A DNA stretch of 64,000 nt from contig NC_062235.1 in NCBI RefSeq assembly GCF_905475465.1, positions 6,396,001 through 6,460,000 of the forward strand. The letters are read 5' to 3'. Position 1 is the stretch's first letter. Every line of letters starts with the position of its first letter. Made by a program: the position numbers and the translations under genes. Source of the DNA: Pieris napi. Its lineage: Eukaryota; Arthropoda; Insecta; Lepidoptera; Pieridae. The notes beneath the pieces were generated by a model, which was given only the letters and a program-made list of their open reading frames with translations, had not been told where the DNA came from and ran no database searches. This document shows, piece after piece, positions 48,639 to 60,850 of the stretch.

Positions 48639-49586
48639 ATGGTGTCTTACTTCACTTTAGATGCCACTGGTGAAGTGACAAATTTTCAGAAGGAAATTTC
48701 AAATATGATGCACGGTTGTGGTGATAATCCAAATCCAAATGCTGCTACAGTGGTTCTAGTAGAGAGTATTGTTTTACAACAATTGCGTTCCATGCTCCAA
48801 GAAGCATTAAATCATTCCATTATGCGAGGAGCTAAATCTATATCAAACTTTGATATAATATACTTAATGAGGAAGAATCCTGTGAAGTTAAAGAGGTTGC
48901 ATGATTATCAAATAAAGTTAGAATATATAGAAAAAAATAGTCAAGCCCAAGCTACTGTTAGCATATCTACAGCACCTATTTTAGCAAGTGTAGAAGATGA
49001 TAAAGATATAACTGTTAAAAAGAAACGCACCCATATTGAATTTATCAAGGAACTTGATGAAGTCGATGAAGTGAGTCAAATAAAGTTTGATGTTATAGAT
49101 TATTTGCGTAAAGTAAGGGCATCAAAGCTAACGGAAGCCATGTCCTTTGAAAAATATGAGGCTTACCATAAAGCACGGTGTAGTTCCTTCCGTGGTGGTT
49201 ATGGTACAAATAAAGGTTTTATAAAACTTGAAAAATGGGTTAACCCCAATAAAGAATTAAAAATAAACCTTCAAGCATTGGAAATACTTTGCTTCTTAGC
49301 TTATGAGACAGTAGCCGAAATAGTTGATGCTGTTTTTCTAATTAGGCAAGATAGCAAAAAGAAATCAGGTGATCCATTTAGTAAGTTTGAAGGTGGTTAT
49401 TTCTGTAATCCCCTCAGTCTTAATAATTCGGTATACATTAAGTCAGGCTATGAAGGAGTCCAAGCAATTACAGTTGCAGAAGTTAGAGAAGTTTTAAGGA
49501 GGTACTTCACACCAAAAATTGGAATGAATGGATTGTTTTATAGAAATATGAGCAATGATTTGCCAATAAGATATATTTCTATTTAA
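48639..49586 (+). CDS. Spt3: SAGA subunit SPT3 (transcription initiation protein SUPT3H)
   Basis: Nuclear component of the SAGA co-activator that helps deliver TBP. Single exon of 315 aa, close to the human protein. The N-terminal histone fold (FQKEISNMMHGCGDNPNP through DIIYLMRKNPVKLKRLHDY, residues 15-95) is typical, a variable linker follows (about 95-135), and a second histone fold with IEFIKELDEVDEVSQIKF and a conserved YGTNKGFIKLEKW region follow. The start is the first ATG in the frame (AAGATGGTGTC) just after an AT-rich leader. Its intronless structure contrasts with its neighbours, but there is no poly(A) tract or TSD to suggest retroposition. ATTAAA about 100 nt past the stop may be the poly(A) signal. 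Confidence 0.95.
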   Translation: MVSYFTLDATGEVTNFQKEISNMMHGCGDNPNPNAATVVLVESIVLQQLRSMLQEALNHSIMRGAKSISNFDIIYLMRKNPVKLKRLHDYQIKLEYIEKNSQAQATVSISTAPILASVEDDKDITVKKKRTHIEFIKELDEVDEVSQIKFDVIDYLRKVRASKLTEAMSFEKYEAYHKARCSSFRGGYGTNKGFIKLEKWVNPNKELKINLQALEILCFLAYETVAEIVDAVFLIRQDSKKKSGDPFSKFEGGYFCNPLSLNNSVYIKSGYEGVQAITVAEVREVLRRYFTPKIGMNGLFYRNMSNDLPIRYISI

Positions 49587-50930
49587 GTTTTTATTGGTAA
49601 AGCTAAGCCTACAGATTTTAGTTCCCATAGACTGCGATGAATGGTTAACCTTAATGACATGTTGTTTTCATTTGTAAACATTAAATTAAAGTTTATAATT
49701 ATAACGACGCCTCTGTTTTACTCAGTTTTTATTATTCACAAACATTACGCCAAACATTGAGCCAAAGATTGACGATCGAGATAGATGGCGGTGTTTAAAA
49801 TAAAGTTGTTTACTTTACTAACGCTATTTAATTAAAAAACAGTTACTGTAATGGAAAAAAATATCTATAGATGACGCTTTTTAAGCACGCACCAAACTTG
49901 GTTACTGCTGAACGTGATAGGCCGCGCTCTTTTCATTCTAAGTAAATTAATTATTATTTTTTGGTTAACTTGTGAGGATGAGATCATTATATGATTATTA
50001 GTGTGAATTTGCATTTCTTTGGTGGTTTTCTTTACAGGTTTCTTAACATAGAGTCAATGTGAATTAACATTGTTCATTTTCATATCATTATTATATTGTA
50101 ATAAATTTTCCTGCAGTTGAATTTATAAATTCTCTTTAAAATATTTTCACATTTTTCGGTTACGCGTTACATTATTCCGTTACGCGCATCTAATAACGAT
50201 AACCGTGATAGTTATAATTCTATTACAATTAATGAAATTCTGAATCTAATGGTTGAAAGATTATTTATTTAATAAATCGTATACACAGTGCAATGACAAT
50301 CCACTAGTGATTTTTCTTAAATTACCTACCTGTATAATTTTATTGCATTTTAACTGTGACAATAATTGTAAATATTTTAATTTTATTTTAAATAGCACTT
50401 GTTCTATATTGTGATAGTGCTCACATACTGTAGTTTGTAAATAGAGGAGAATGAATAGGATATCTTTGTTTTAATTTGCAACCATTCAAAGTAAAAGAAA
50501 ATTAAAAAAAAAACAAACCAATATTAAATTAATGCCGTTAGAGATTTGAATTGGCGTAACGCAACTAAATACTACGAATTACCTTCGTTAATTTTAATTT
50601 GTATATTTGCGTGTGCGGAACAAAAAGTATTGTAGTGTCGTTAATATAAAGAACCAGATGTTTCATAATTTATTAATAGATAAAATAATTGTTTAGGAAC
50701 ATAACATAAAATTTTATTATAAACATTAAAATCAAAGAAAAGTGTTTATAGTAAAAATAACAGTCTATAGATACCCTCTTGAAATGAGAACCATCTAGTT
50801 TTATTCACCAAAAACGCACTACACGGTTTTTGACATAAATAATAATGATAAGCATAATTTCTACTTAGAACTAAATATAATACGGCAATATTCATTAAAT
50901 ATAACGTGAAAAAGATTATCCTGCCTTCAA
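49587..50930. other. Spacer without a recognisable gene
   Basis: AT-rich sequence after SPT3. I see no coding exons, no clear inverted repeats and only chance ORFs. Confidence 0.4.
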
Positions 50931-50934
50931 ACAT

Positions 50935-51279
50935 ATAGGGAAAGACACAAAAATCACAAGTGAACAAATTGAAAATGAAGATTATTTCAATAATTGCATT
51001 GAAACTAATTTTACATTTCTGAAATCAATTCATTATGGTACTGGGCTGAGAAAAACAAAAAGAATATTTGCAATGATTAGACAGATAGGTAAATCAACAA
51101 TGTTTCTCACCATTAGTGCAAATGAAATTGGATGGACTGATTTAGTTCAATTATTATACAAGTTGAAAAATAATGGAGCCGAATTGTCTAAAAAAGATAA
51201 TGTTGGAATGCAAACAGAATGCAAAATTTCATATTTCAGTGACCATAAGCCATTAATAACAAAAATATATTACAATTAA
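50935..51279 (+). pseudogene. Helitron helicase-like (Rep) fragment
   Basis: A frame running from FKHIGKDTKITSEQIENE through RIFAMIRQIGKSTMFLTISA and NEIGWTDLVQLLYKLKNNGA matches the Helitron_like_N domain that precedes the helicase in autonomous Helitrons. It is cut off on both sides and no Helitron ends (TC...CTRR) are obvious, so it is a remnant. Confidence 0.75.
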
Positions 51280-51539
51280 CGAAATTCTGTAATAATCTTA
51301 GTAGTAATAAGGTAAAATGAAATAATTGTATTATTTGTATTCATGTCTATGATAATAAAAGCCTTTTCTTAAAATTTATCTGATTTAACTTTTTTAACCA
51401 ATTTCTGTAAAGTTGCATATAGTAGATCATTTTTCGAAAAATAAGGTCATAAAGAAGTTTTACTTACGTGTGTAGGTACACTAGTACACGAACACATTTT
51501 TTTTATTTACACTTCGTTGCATTACAATATAAAAATTTT

Positions 51540-51615
51540 ACTTATTAAAAGTAAAGAAGGGCAACTGACGGCATTATCGCTTTCGAGCGATCTCTTCCAG
51601 GCAACCACTGTGAGA
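51540..51615. repeat. Short dispersed repeat fragment
   Basis: GGGCAACTGACGGCATTATC and following bases are a GC-rich block in AT-rich DNA and look like part of a lepidopteran interspersed repeat I recall; the class is uncertain. Confidence 0.3.
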
Positions 51616-53139
51616 AAAGAAAAAAAAATGTATTAAATTAGATAGGCAAGAAGTGGTAAAATACATATTACATACAGTTATTAAGAAGAAAAAGAAACTA
51701 AACAGCAACAAAAATCAAACAAAACTAATAAAGGATACATGAAAAATAAAAAGTAAAAAGTGCACATGAATCATAATAATTTAATTTAAGATCAGTCAAA
51801 AAATGCAAAGGTGCTACATATTTAAACAAAGTTCTAGATCTAGTTCGTGGTGGACCTTAACTATTAATGTTTCTAACAAAGTTTGCAACTTAGAGTGCTT
51901 CATAGAAGTTGCTCCAACTCAGGCAAAGCATGGCAATGGTGGAAAATACAAGTTAGCGGGTCAGAGCAGTTTGAAAAAAATGGTATTGATCAAACGGAAG
52001 TTATAAAAAGAAAAAAACGCAAAAACTATTATATCGCAAAGTGGGAAAGGGAACATTTTGCCCTGACTTTATGACTAGCTGTGGGACTCTTCTCTCGCGA
52101 ATTAATTTGTAAATTATAAGTATTTTATATAGCGTAGCCCTTAGTGTAAGTCATTTACCTAAACACTTATGAAGTCGAATTCTTTATAATTCTTACCACA
52201 ATTTAAAGAAAATATTAGTTTTCATAATCTCAGTATAACAAGATTTACACTACTATTTGAGACTGTGATATTTTATAGTCTCATATTATTAATGACTTAG
52301 GAATCCGTCCCACGAATTTGATGATGCTGATTATGTAGGTGTCTCGGGGGACCTTGATTGGAACACCTCGAAGTGATTTTTGCTGCCGGAGTTGCGTCTA
52401 AGTATTAAAAAAATGATTTAAAATGTTGTGTAATGTATTGAAATTCATAAACAAACCGTACATTTTGTACTTTTCTGTTGGTATTAGAGATGTGACATTC
52501 TGCATAAAAAAATCGGTTTTTTAATTAATCGATTGTTTTTTAGCATGAAAAATCGATGAATAAAAAATAATCCCGACCTAAAAATATAAAACTTATATAG
52601 AAATCGGAAACCACGTACGAAATGTACTTACGTGAGTACACAGACCACATCTACGTATTTTCCTTCGTGACTACCGGTTAAATACAATATTTAAGGTGCG
52701 GTAGCTACAAGTGGGATGACTCAAGAGCACGAGTATACTTGAAATGCTCTCTAGATCCTCCCATTTGGGCTCAACTCGATCTTTACGATTAATTGAGAGG
52801 GCAAAAAGGGAACGTAAATTGGCTTTCGACCAGAGACTTGGAACACACCTGTGTAATATTAAATGAGTAAACGTTTAACTTTTTAAAAAATGGTATTGTT
52901 TATGATGAAAAACGAACTATTATTTTGATATCAAGATTATCAATGGTCAAAACCACAGGTATTTAAAAAACCCTTGAAGAAACCTTTGAGACTGGAATAG
53001 AATCCGAAACAAGAGTTATTTTGTTGCCTCATTTGTATAGGCGTATAAATTTACTAAGAAGTTCTATTCATTTAAAAAGCAATACATATAATAACTTTTA
53101 CTTAAACCAAAGATCACCACAAGACTATCAGATACAAAC

Positions 53140-53405
53140 GCGTGCTTACCGCCAGGAGAAAACTGGGTAGTCTTGACAAACTGGTAATGGTTGGGATGAG
53201 CTGTAGTCGATCAGGAGAAACAGGAAAAGTTGTGGATCGATCGATCGATCGATCGATCGCCTACCAATTATGAATTTCAACATCCATAATGCCCTGAGAC
53301 AAGCTGAGGATAGAGTGGTTTGGAGGCAGCATGTTGATCAGTTAGGGCTTTTCAAGATTACGATATTATTAAGATTATATTATTAAGATTATATTATTAA
53401 GATTA
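53140..53405 (+). repeat. LINE scrap with GATC microsatellite and 14-bp tandem repeat
   Basis: The region contains (GATC)n at 53235-53259, then a frame with AEDRVVWRQHVDQL-like sequence typical of LINE ORF2 tails, then TATTATTAAGATTA repeated three times exactly at 53364-53405. Confidence 0.5.
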
Positions 53406-54054
53406 AGATATTATTTTTTAAGATCACTACCTTTTGTACTGAACACTACGAAGAAAAAGACACTAGAACCTTTTTTATTCAAACAGATGCAACCATATTT
53501 TTATTTTGAAACGCTTAATTCAGTTGCCATCGCGTTTCTTTTTCATAACTATTTTAATCATATTTTTCAAACAGTTGTATTTTATTAAAAGCAATACAAT
53601 ATCACTTAAACTTAAAGCTAACTTTAATGACCACAGCTTTCAGAATATCAAATGACTTACGTTTAAATCGATATTTCGGGCGTTATTAAGGGTCCTATTT
53701 AACCTCTATTTTCATGGAAAAGGTTGAACACACCGTTCTGCAAGTCATAATTCGTTCTTTAATATATTTATAGGGGATGCCCGTGCCGCAATCTGTTTCC
53801 GAAATTGGAATATTTTTTATTTTATTCTAATATTTTTAGCTAAAGGTAAGCGTTTGAAATATTGAAGCGTTTACAGAACTATGTAGAAGATAAATAGGTT
53901 AATTATTTATAAGTCAAAAGCGTGGTATGTGATTTTAATTCTAAAACTTCGTGATGAGCAGACCTAAATTGGTGTTAAAGATCACTCGAGACTAGGTAAC
54001 ATTAACCTAAAAATACTTAAAATAGACTTTTATTGTAACTAATGTCTAAATATA

Positions 54055-54400
54055 ATGTACTAGCAGACCGCCCAAGCGTTGCTGTGGCTAAGGTTTTTGT
54101 TATATTAAATAGTAGTAAACTATTCAAGGGAAACGGTATGAGAACTTATGTGAAACGTTGGTACTCTTAACACAGCGCCATCTGTTAGAATTGTATCAAA
54201 TAATAAACAAATATTTGCAATAAAATAATATTGCGAGTATAAATTGAGATGTAAGCTATCCGTAAGCTATCCTATCTTTTAAGTTAGATCAAACTGCACA
54301 CGGTGTGTAAATTTGATTGATATCGGTTCGGTAGTTTAGGAGTCCATAGCGGACAAACAACGTGACGCGTAATTTATATATATTAAGATTAGATAAGATA
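54055..54400. repeat. Interspersed repeat, type 1
   Basis: Starts CTAGCAGACCGCCCAAGCGT and ends with GGACAAACAACGTGACGCGT and TATATATATTAAG. The layout (CTAG start, GTGAC near the end, TATATATTA tail) parallels the next repeat at 54.85 kb. Known as a common arthropod repeat; no coding sequence. Confidence 0.5.
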
Positions 54401-54842
54401 AAAATCTTTTCTAAGGCTTTCAGACATAAAATCTAGATAAAGCGGTAAATAAACAAAGTCAATTCGTACTTAAAGGCCTTTAAAAGGCCACCGGCTAAAA
54501 ATCAGATCTTAAGATAGATTTATTTTCATTTCCATTTGAAATATCGACACGCTCTGATATCAAAAGATTTAGGGCTGACGTTTGAAGATTAAATCGGCTT
54601 TCCTGTAGCACTCGTAGCCGCCAAGTGTTGATTGACATCTGAGAACGCTAAGGAAAAATCATACATTTAGAGATCTAAGACCCGTCAATTGCGAGGAAAA
54701 TACGTTTAATGTAAGATTTATTAAGGGAAATATACCTTATAGCTATGGAGACTGGAATTTTTATTCTGTGGTAGGTAACAATTCTATATACACATTAAAG
54801 GCCATAATTTGTGACTGAGAATGGCCTATATATATCTAGATA

Positions 54843-55155
54843 CTAGCTGACCGGGCAAACGTCGTTTTGCCATGTATATCATTTATAATAAAAAATAGGG
54901 GTTGATCGTAGAGGGGTGAAAATTAAGGGTTGTATGTATTTTTTGATGCTGTATCATAAAATAATTTGTCTAAAAATTAAAAAAAAAAATTAGGGGTGGA
55001 CTACCCCTAACATTTAGGGGGATGAAAAATAGATTTTGGCCGATTCTCATAGATACCGGATAAGCACAAAAAATTTCATCAAAATCGGTCAAGCCGTTTC
55101 GGAGGAGTATGGCAACGAAAACTGTGACACGAGAATTTTATATACATATTAGATA
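54843..55155. repeat. Interspersed repeat, type 2
   Basis: Starts TACTAGCTGACCGGGCAAAC and ends CTGTGACACGAGAATTTTAT plus a TATTAGAT tail. AGGGGTGAAAATT, AGGGGTGGACTACCCC and TCAAGCCGTTTCGGAGGAGT inside it are familiar from many insect genomes. Non-coding; its mechanism of spread is not clear from this copy. Confidence 0.6.
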
Positions 55156-55159
55156 TGTA

Positions 55160-58100
55160 TGGCACTACAACCCTTTGGGAGTCTATGCCTCAGTTTTCTG
55201 TATTTATTTCATTGGTTAATAATGAGCAAATTGGATAACAGCCAAACTGAGTCAATCGGTTGATTAAAAGTTTTAATTATAAAAGATCGTATACCATTAC
55301 CGTACGTTTATTTAGCGGCTTAGGTAACTATTGATTCATAAATAGTGACTCTCATAACTCCTGTTATCTCATGTCGGTTGCCTCAAGACCCACCAGGGAT
55401 CGTGGAAATGTTTAGTGGGCATATAGAAAAAAACTTGGCGCGCAAATGTAGTTTGAATGCACTACCTCAGTAGCACGCATACTAGGAGGCTATTGCTTAC
55501 ACTCAATACAATTAAATATTGGAATACCACTGGTGTCTTCTGAAATAAAAATTAAGTATAATAAAGCCCGGTATAATTATGTGATTTATTGTTGTACCAA
55601 CAATCTATAAATTTAAAGTCTAATTTTCTATTCATATGAATAGAAAATTAGACTTATATAAATAACGCGTAATTTATACTTCCAAAGAATAAACATGATA
55701 TATTTTAATATTTGTTATTATTTGTAGATGAGAAGATGTCTTCAGTCACCGTAACCAGGCATGCTGTAAAGCACGCGAAACGTCGGAAATTTAAAATTTT
55801 GTAAAATAATTGTATATTTATAATACATAACTTCAATCCGGTAAAAAAGTGTTTTCTTTAAATGTGTAAAAGTGTCAATAAAAGACAATACTATTTATAG
55901 ATACTAAAAATGCCTTCGAGTAAGAAATATTCAGAAATGACTAAAATATAAAATTTTATCAAAAGCACCTGTTACTATTCTGAAGGAAGATTAATCTATT
56001 CTTTGTACTAAAGCTTAGCATTTTGAGCACGCACTAGACATTCTTCATGCGTGTTCCCGGTTCCATTAAAATATAATACAGTACACATTCACGTACATTA
56101 GCAGTGTACTAATACCCAACGCAATATTCTTGAACGCATTTCATTGTGGTAATCGTCTTTTAAATATTATTGTTAGCAATTTAGCATACGAAGGTATGAG
56201 TGAGACGGCTTCAGCTCTCGGAAGGCTTCGTTTTCGTACAGCCTTCAGTTTACCCTTCGTTGTAGGGCGATGCGAACGTGTGTTTCAGGAGTATTGGTTT
56301 CAGCTCGCTGTGACGTGCTTGATTTGTGTAATAACTTGCAAATGAGTGAAGTGTACGTTTAAGTGTATCGGATGTTATTACAATTAACTACAATTTAAGT
56401 ATTGAGTGACTGGAAGGAGGTTTTTGGACCGGTTTGGCAGCATAAGTATGTTTTGATGTTTATTATATTTATGAATTAATTTTAAAAGAAACCTATGAAA
56501 CTTCTTAAAATATGTTCAATATTATAAGCGTTATAATTTTCTTAATAAAAAAATGTGTATGCGGGAGCGAAGATTGATAATATTCATTCATTATACTTTA
56601 TCACATTATAACAATAAATTAAAATAACATTTTCGTAAGTCTTATTTACGTATTCTCATTGTTAAATAAAATAATTAAAAGTAAGCATTCATCGTGAATT
56701 TGAGACAGTCATTCCGATTGAGCTCTACAGTAGATTCGGCTACGGTGCTACGAGCTACGAAGCTCTTAATCAGCTACGTAGTAAGTTAAGCTACAATAAT
56801 ACGAGTAAAAAGCGTCTCAATCATAACTTTGGATAAAATGGTGGGGGTTTATCAAACGAGCCATTTCCTTTTTCCAAAAATATTTATATTTTTGAGGCAT
56901 TGCAAATTAGCTAAAAAACTTGGTATGTTGCTTATCTCCAATTACAAATATTTTTAAAGAGACAAATATTTAATATAAAGTATCAATCTGTATCAAAGTG
57001 ATTTTCTTTGAAATATAAAACTTACTTCTTAAGCGTTGTTTAAACGAAAAAGTGTACTTAAAAAGAAATGATTGAAGGAAAAATCTTGGAAATGTTTTTA
57101 AGGAAAGTTTTGTAAGCAATATTAAATCAGCAGCTTAAGAAACGGTCCCCGTGATATTCTAAATTAAATTTCATAATATAAGTTTGTATTTACAAAGCAT
57201 TACTATTTTTATATGTTCCAAACATATCGTCTCATATAAATTTTAATAATTCATAAGTATATCATCAATTTATTATTGTAATATATTTAAAATCCAGTGT
57301 CCACCAACCAAAAGTTAGACCAGTAGATGATTCAGTATTTTTAAAATGATTCGTGTTAACTTGAGTTTGCAATGCAGATATTTCAGCATTACTCAATTTT
57401 CTTTTAAACTATGCTCCAAAAACATGTATCTTTAAGATAGAATGTAGGAGAAATGATAGAAGCAAATTTAATAAGAGCAAAATAAGGGTGAGAGTATGAA
57501 ATAATAAGACGAAGTTTCTCGCATTACTGCCTAATGTTACCGACCGACCGCGCCCGGTATAGCCAAGTTTAACTTAGTTACTTCAGGCAGCTTTTATTCT
57601 TGTAATATTCTTGTTAATGTACTTCCTAACTTGCATTATAATATGGAACATATTTTTGTCTTACAATGTTTTGTACAGTTTCGGGATAAATTTTTGCATG
57701 ATGCGATTAAATAATTTGTTGGTCACGTCACGTTAGATTTCAAAATTAGGATTTCATATCTATATTTAATAACTAAAACATTGCATAAGTGTATATTTTA
57801 TTTATTGAATAAGTTACATCGCATTACATATTTACACAGATAATCTAGCGATAAAACTTCCAAAATGTAAAATAATTTAAAAAGGAAAATATCTAGCAAT
57901 TACTATAAACTACGACGTGCGGCAAACAAAACAATTAAAATGGGTTTGTCGAAGCATCTAAAAATACAACTAGATACATTTTGTTACAGAAGATGTTTCA
58001 TTAATCTATGTATATATTTATTAAAGACTTCAAGATAAACTATATGTACAATATAGATATATATTTCCTCTTTAAAGCCGGTATCACAACGTTAGATGTC

Positions 58101-58465
58101 TCATAATTCATTAGTCAGCTATCTAACAAAGTTTGGTAAGCGATGTGCGACAAATTTCCACTGCTTGTTGACTTTGGCAGTCGGCGAAGCCTATTGTGTT
58201 TATTCGCTGGCTAAGTGGAAACTTATACGTGCTCCAATTGTAACGGATTTCATCTATTGATACATTTCTTGCGTATCCTATATAAAGCCTTTTCGTAGGC
58301 GTCTCGACACTTTTGTGTGACGTAATGTGTCTATTACTATTGTCAAGACATGGAAATACATATACATACTTTTACAGTTCACAATACAACACTACTATAT
58401 ATACAAAGAAGCCTGCTACTCATAATTGTGAATTGAGTACTAAAAAATAATTATAACCAAGTAAA
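55160..58465. other. Gene-poor stretch
   Basis: AT-rich. It contains a partial copy of the 58.5 kb inverted-repeat family at about 55.74-55.87 kb, a GC-richer block at 56.15-56.46 kb, and a patch with repeated GCTACG/CGTAGC motifs at 56.74-56.80 kb. No exon can be supported on either strand. Confidence 0.35.
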
Positions 58466-58469
58466 GAAA

Positions 58470-58778
58470 AAACTTTTTAACCGGATTGAAGTTATGTTTT
58501 ATTATAAATTTACAACTATTTAACATAATTTTAAATTTATCCGACCATTTTTGCCAAAACCCTCCATCTTTTAGTCGATACCAACTCCGGGGAAATAAAT
58601 ACAAATAAGGCAACTTTCTCTACAGCTGTGATACTTTTAGACATCCAACATCTTTTGTCTTCAGTCACCGTGACCGCGCACGTTGAAAGCACGCGAAACG
58701 TCGGATAAATTTAAAATTATGTTAAATAGTTGTAAATTTATAATAATACATAACTTCAATCCGGTTAAAAAGTTTTAT
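58470..58778. mobile_element. MITE-like inverted repeat with about 75-bp arms
   Basis: The left arm (58470-58543: ACTTTTTAACCGGATTGAAG onwards) and right arm (58702-58778) are almost perfect inverted copies. The centre carries CAGTCACCGTGACCGCGCAC. Related partial copies lie at about 39.45-39.61 and 55.74-55.87 kb. Confidence 0.75.
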
Positions 58779-59089
58779 TCTTTAAATGTGTAAAGGTTAT
58801 GTAAATCAAAGACAATACTATATAACCAAGTATACAAACTTAATGTAAGAAAGAATCGTAAGAAAGATATTACATAGAATCGGTGTATTTGTGCTGCTGG
58901 TACAAGGTGACAAGCGGTGTTTTATTAAACCAATGATTTTCAGTAGCTACTATCACATAGTTTTCAATTTATAAAAGTATGAAGACTCGATCTAGTGGTT
59001 AATACTCTCACATAGATGGTATTGTGAAATTTAATTGACGTAGACCGTAGACGTATATCGGAGACCAAAATTGTAATTGCGTCTTACCT

Positions 59090-59420
59090 TGCGGAGGGGC
59101 AATAATCCCCTCCGCAGGTGAAGGTCTTCTCAAAGGATCTCCAGGTATCTCTGTCATGGACAAACTGCATCTAGCTCAAAGTTGCTACATGCCTTGCCCA
59201 TCTCCATAAAACATTTAGAGCATAGTTTAGGGCTTCGGTAGCTTTAGTAATGCTTCTTATCTTTTTGTGTCTTATTTTATGAATTAAACTTATTTTGAGC
59301 ATGCTCCGTTTTAGGCCCCATTGGCAAGTTCTGATTTTTCTTTTTAACTTGCCCGTGTCTGTCCTTATTATACACAAGTGTGTAATTGCATTTGTCAAAA
59401 GATTTAACATAAACAAAGTT
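59090..59420 (-). mobile_element. Non-LTR retrotransposon ORF2 fragment
   Basis: The minus strand reads GLKRSMLKISLIHKIRHKKI, then ITKATEALNYALNVLWRWAR and HVA, the familiar end of insect LINE reverse transcriptases (ERSMLxISLxDKIRN...WxWAGHVAR). Truncated and broken. Confidence 0.75.
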
Positions 59421-59789
59421 TTATTTAAAGGCTTAACAGATAACCGATAGTGCTAATTAACGTCGGAGCTAGTTTAAATTTACACAGTTACCCGGTCATG
59501 TCAAGGTCCCTTTACCGAACGTGCTTCATTTATAACACGGAATGAAATGTCATCGCCTTACTGAAGTAAATATATGAGATGGGAATTGTAATCTGTGCTA
59601 ACCAAATAAATCTTAAGAGAAATGTCATAATACGTGAGTATACGTAATGCATAAAAGGATTTTTAAATTCCTAAACCACCACTTATGCGTAAAGCGTTTT
59701 GGGTGACTTTGTATGCCATCAAAGCTGCTAATTTGATTTTTTTTTGTTTGATAGGTGACTTGATTTAAAGTAAAAGTCAAATTAAAAAT

Positions 59790-59960
59790 AAAATATTTAG
59801 GTAACACAATGTACACTTATGAACGTTAATAAAGAAATACATAGTAAATGCTAAACGCTTCTAATTTTCCATTTACTGCCAGTTCTCAAATCAAGGGCGT
59901 AGAACGGACGAGAAGAACTGGCAATAAACTCTCCGCCACTCTTTTTAATCGCCAACTTTA
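59790..59960 (-). mobile_element. LINE 3' fragment
   Basis: The inverse of the family at 16.8, 45.6 and 46.6 kb: on the minus strand GGAGAGTTTATTGCCAGTTC, CTTGATTTGAGAACTGGCAG and GTTCATAAGTGTACATTGTG in order. Confidence 0.65.
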
Positions 59961-60639
59961 ACAACCATTACACCATGTTCCACATGATATCTTAAGTAAT
60001 TAATAATAAAAAAAAACAAAACCAGAGATTTGTCCTCTATCAGAAGTAGGCATAGTGAAATAGGAGAACGCACTTACATTCTTGTGGGAACAACACGCAA
60101 ATACATACTAAGCAAATACATAATAAGTATGTTTTTAAATTATGAGTGTGAGTGTTCACTCGTACTTTAGAAGAGGGAAGATAGTAAAAAACATATTAAG
60201 GGGCGAAATATATGATAAAGAGACTGTAAAGAATGCCAAGTAGTTAAGGCATAAAAGGATTTTCTGTTATCTTCGTTTTATAAAGCTTGTGAAAAATCTG
60301 TGATACTTTAAGTTATATATAAAATTCAATGGAGCTGTGACAAAATGCTCATTTTATTTATAGGCATTCAAAAATGTATGCAATTAACTTTGTGGCTACC
60401 CAAACCACATCGGTCTATATGAGCCCCGGAAATCAATAAATTATTTAATAGTAAGCAATATCAAAAGTTTCGATGTAAGTTATGTTTTTTTATTTAACAC
60501 ATTTTTTTGATTTGACCACCAATAATTTTATGTGATGTTACTAATCTACTCGTGAGTATGAATGCCGGTATGTCAAAAACGTATTGGATTTGACAGCTGC
60601 TGCTAAGTCTCGACTTCAGACGACGCTTTATTTAAAATA

Positions 60640-60850
60640 TTTATCGGGTACAAACCAATATGGGGGTCTAGCCATATTGGTGTCGAAAAGTATTCTACAT
60701 ACACTACCGCTTTTGCGTAATTGTACTGTCGAAAACGCTTCGTTCGTAGCCAAGAGACATGTCGATACATTACCGCAAAGTCGACAGCGTAGATGCGAGC
60801 TGCTGTTCGTAGCACCTTATTCCGTCATATTGTCTCTGGATTAAATGTAT
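60640..60850. repeat. Dispersed repeat module shared with 63.3 kb
   Basis: GGGGTCTAGCCATATTGG and TTCTACATACACTAC occur here; the same two blocks recur at about 63345-63400 with their relative orientation changed. The 86-codon open frame over this block is probably chance. Confidence 0.4.

Noticed and set aside
53235..53259. (GATC)n run as a methylation or regulatory site
   Set aside because: A simple microsatellite next to LINE debris; no sign of function.
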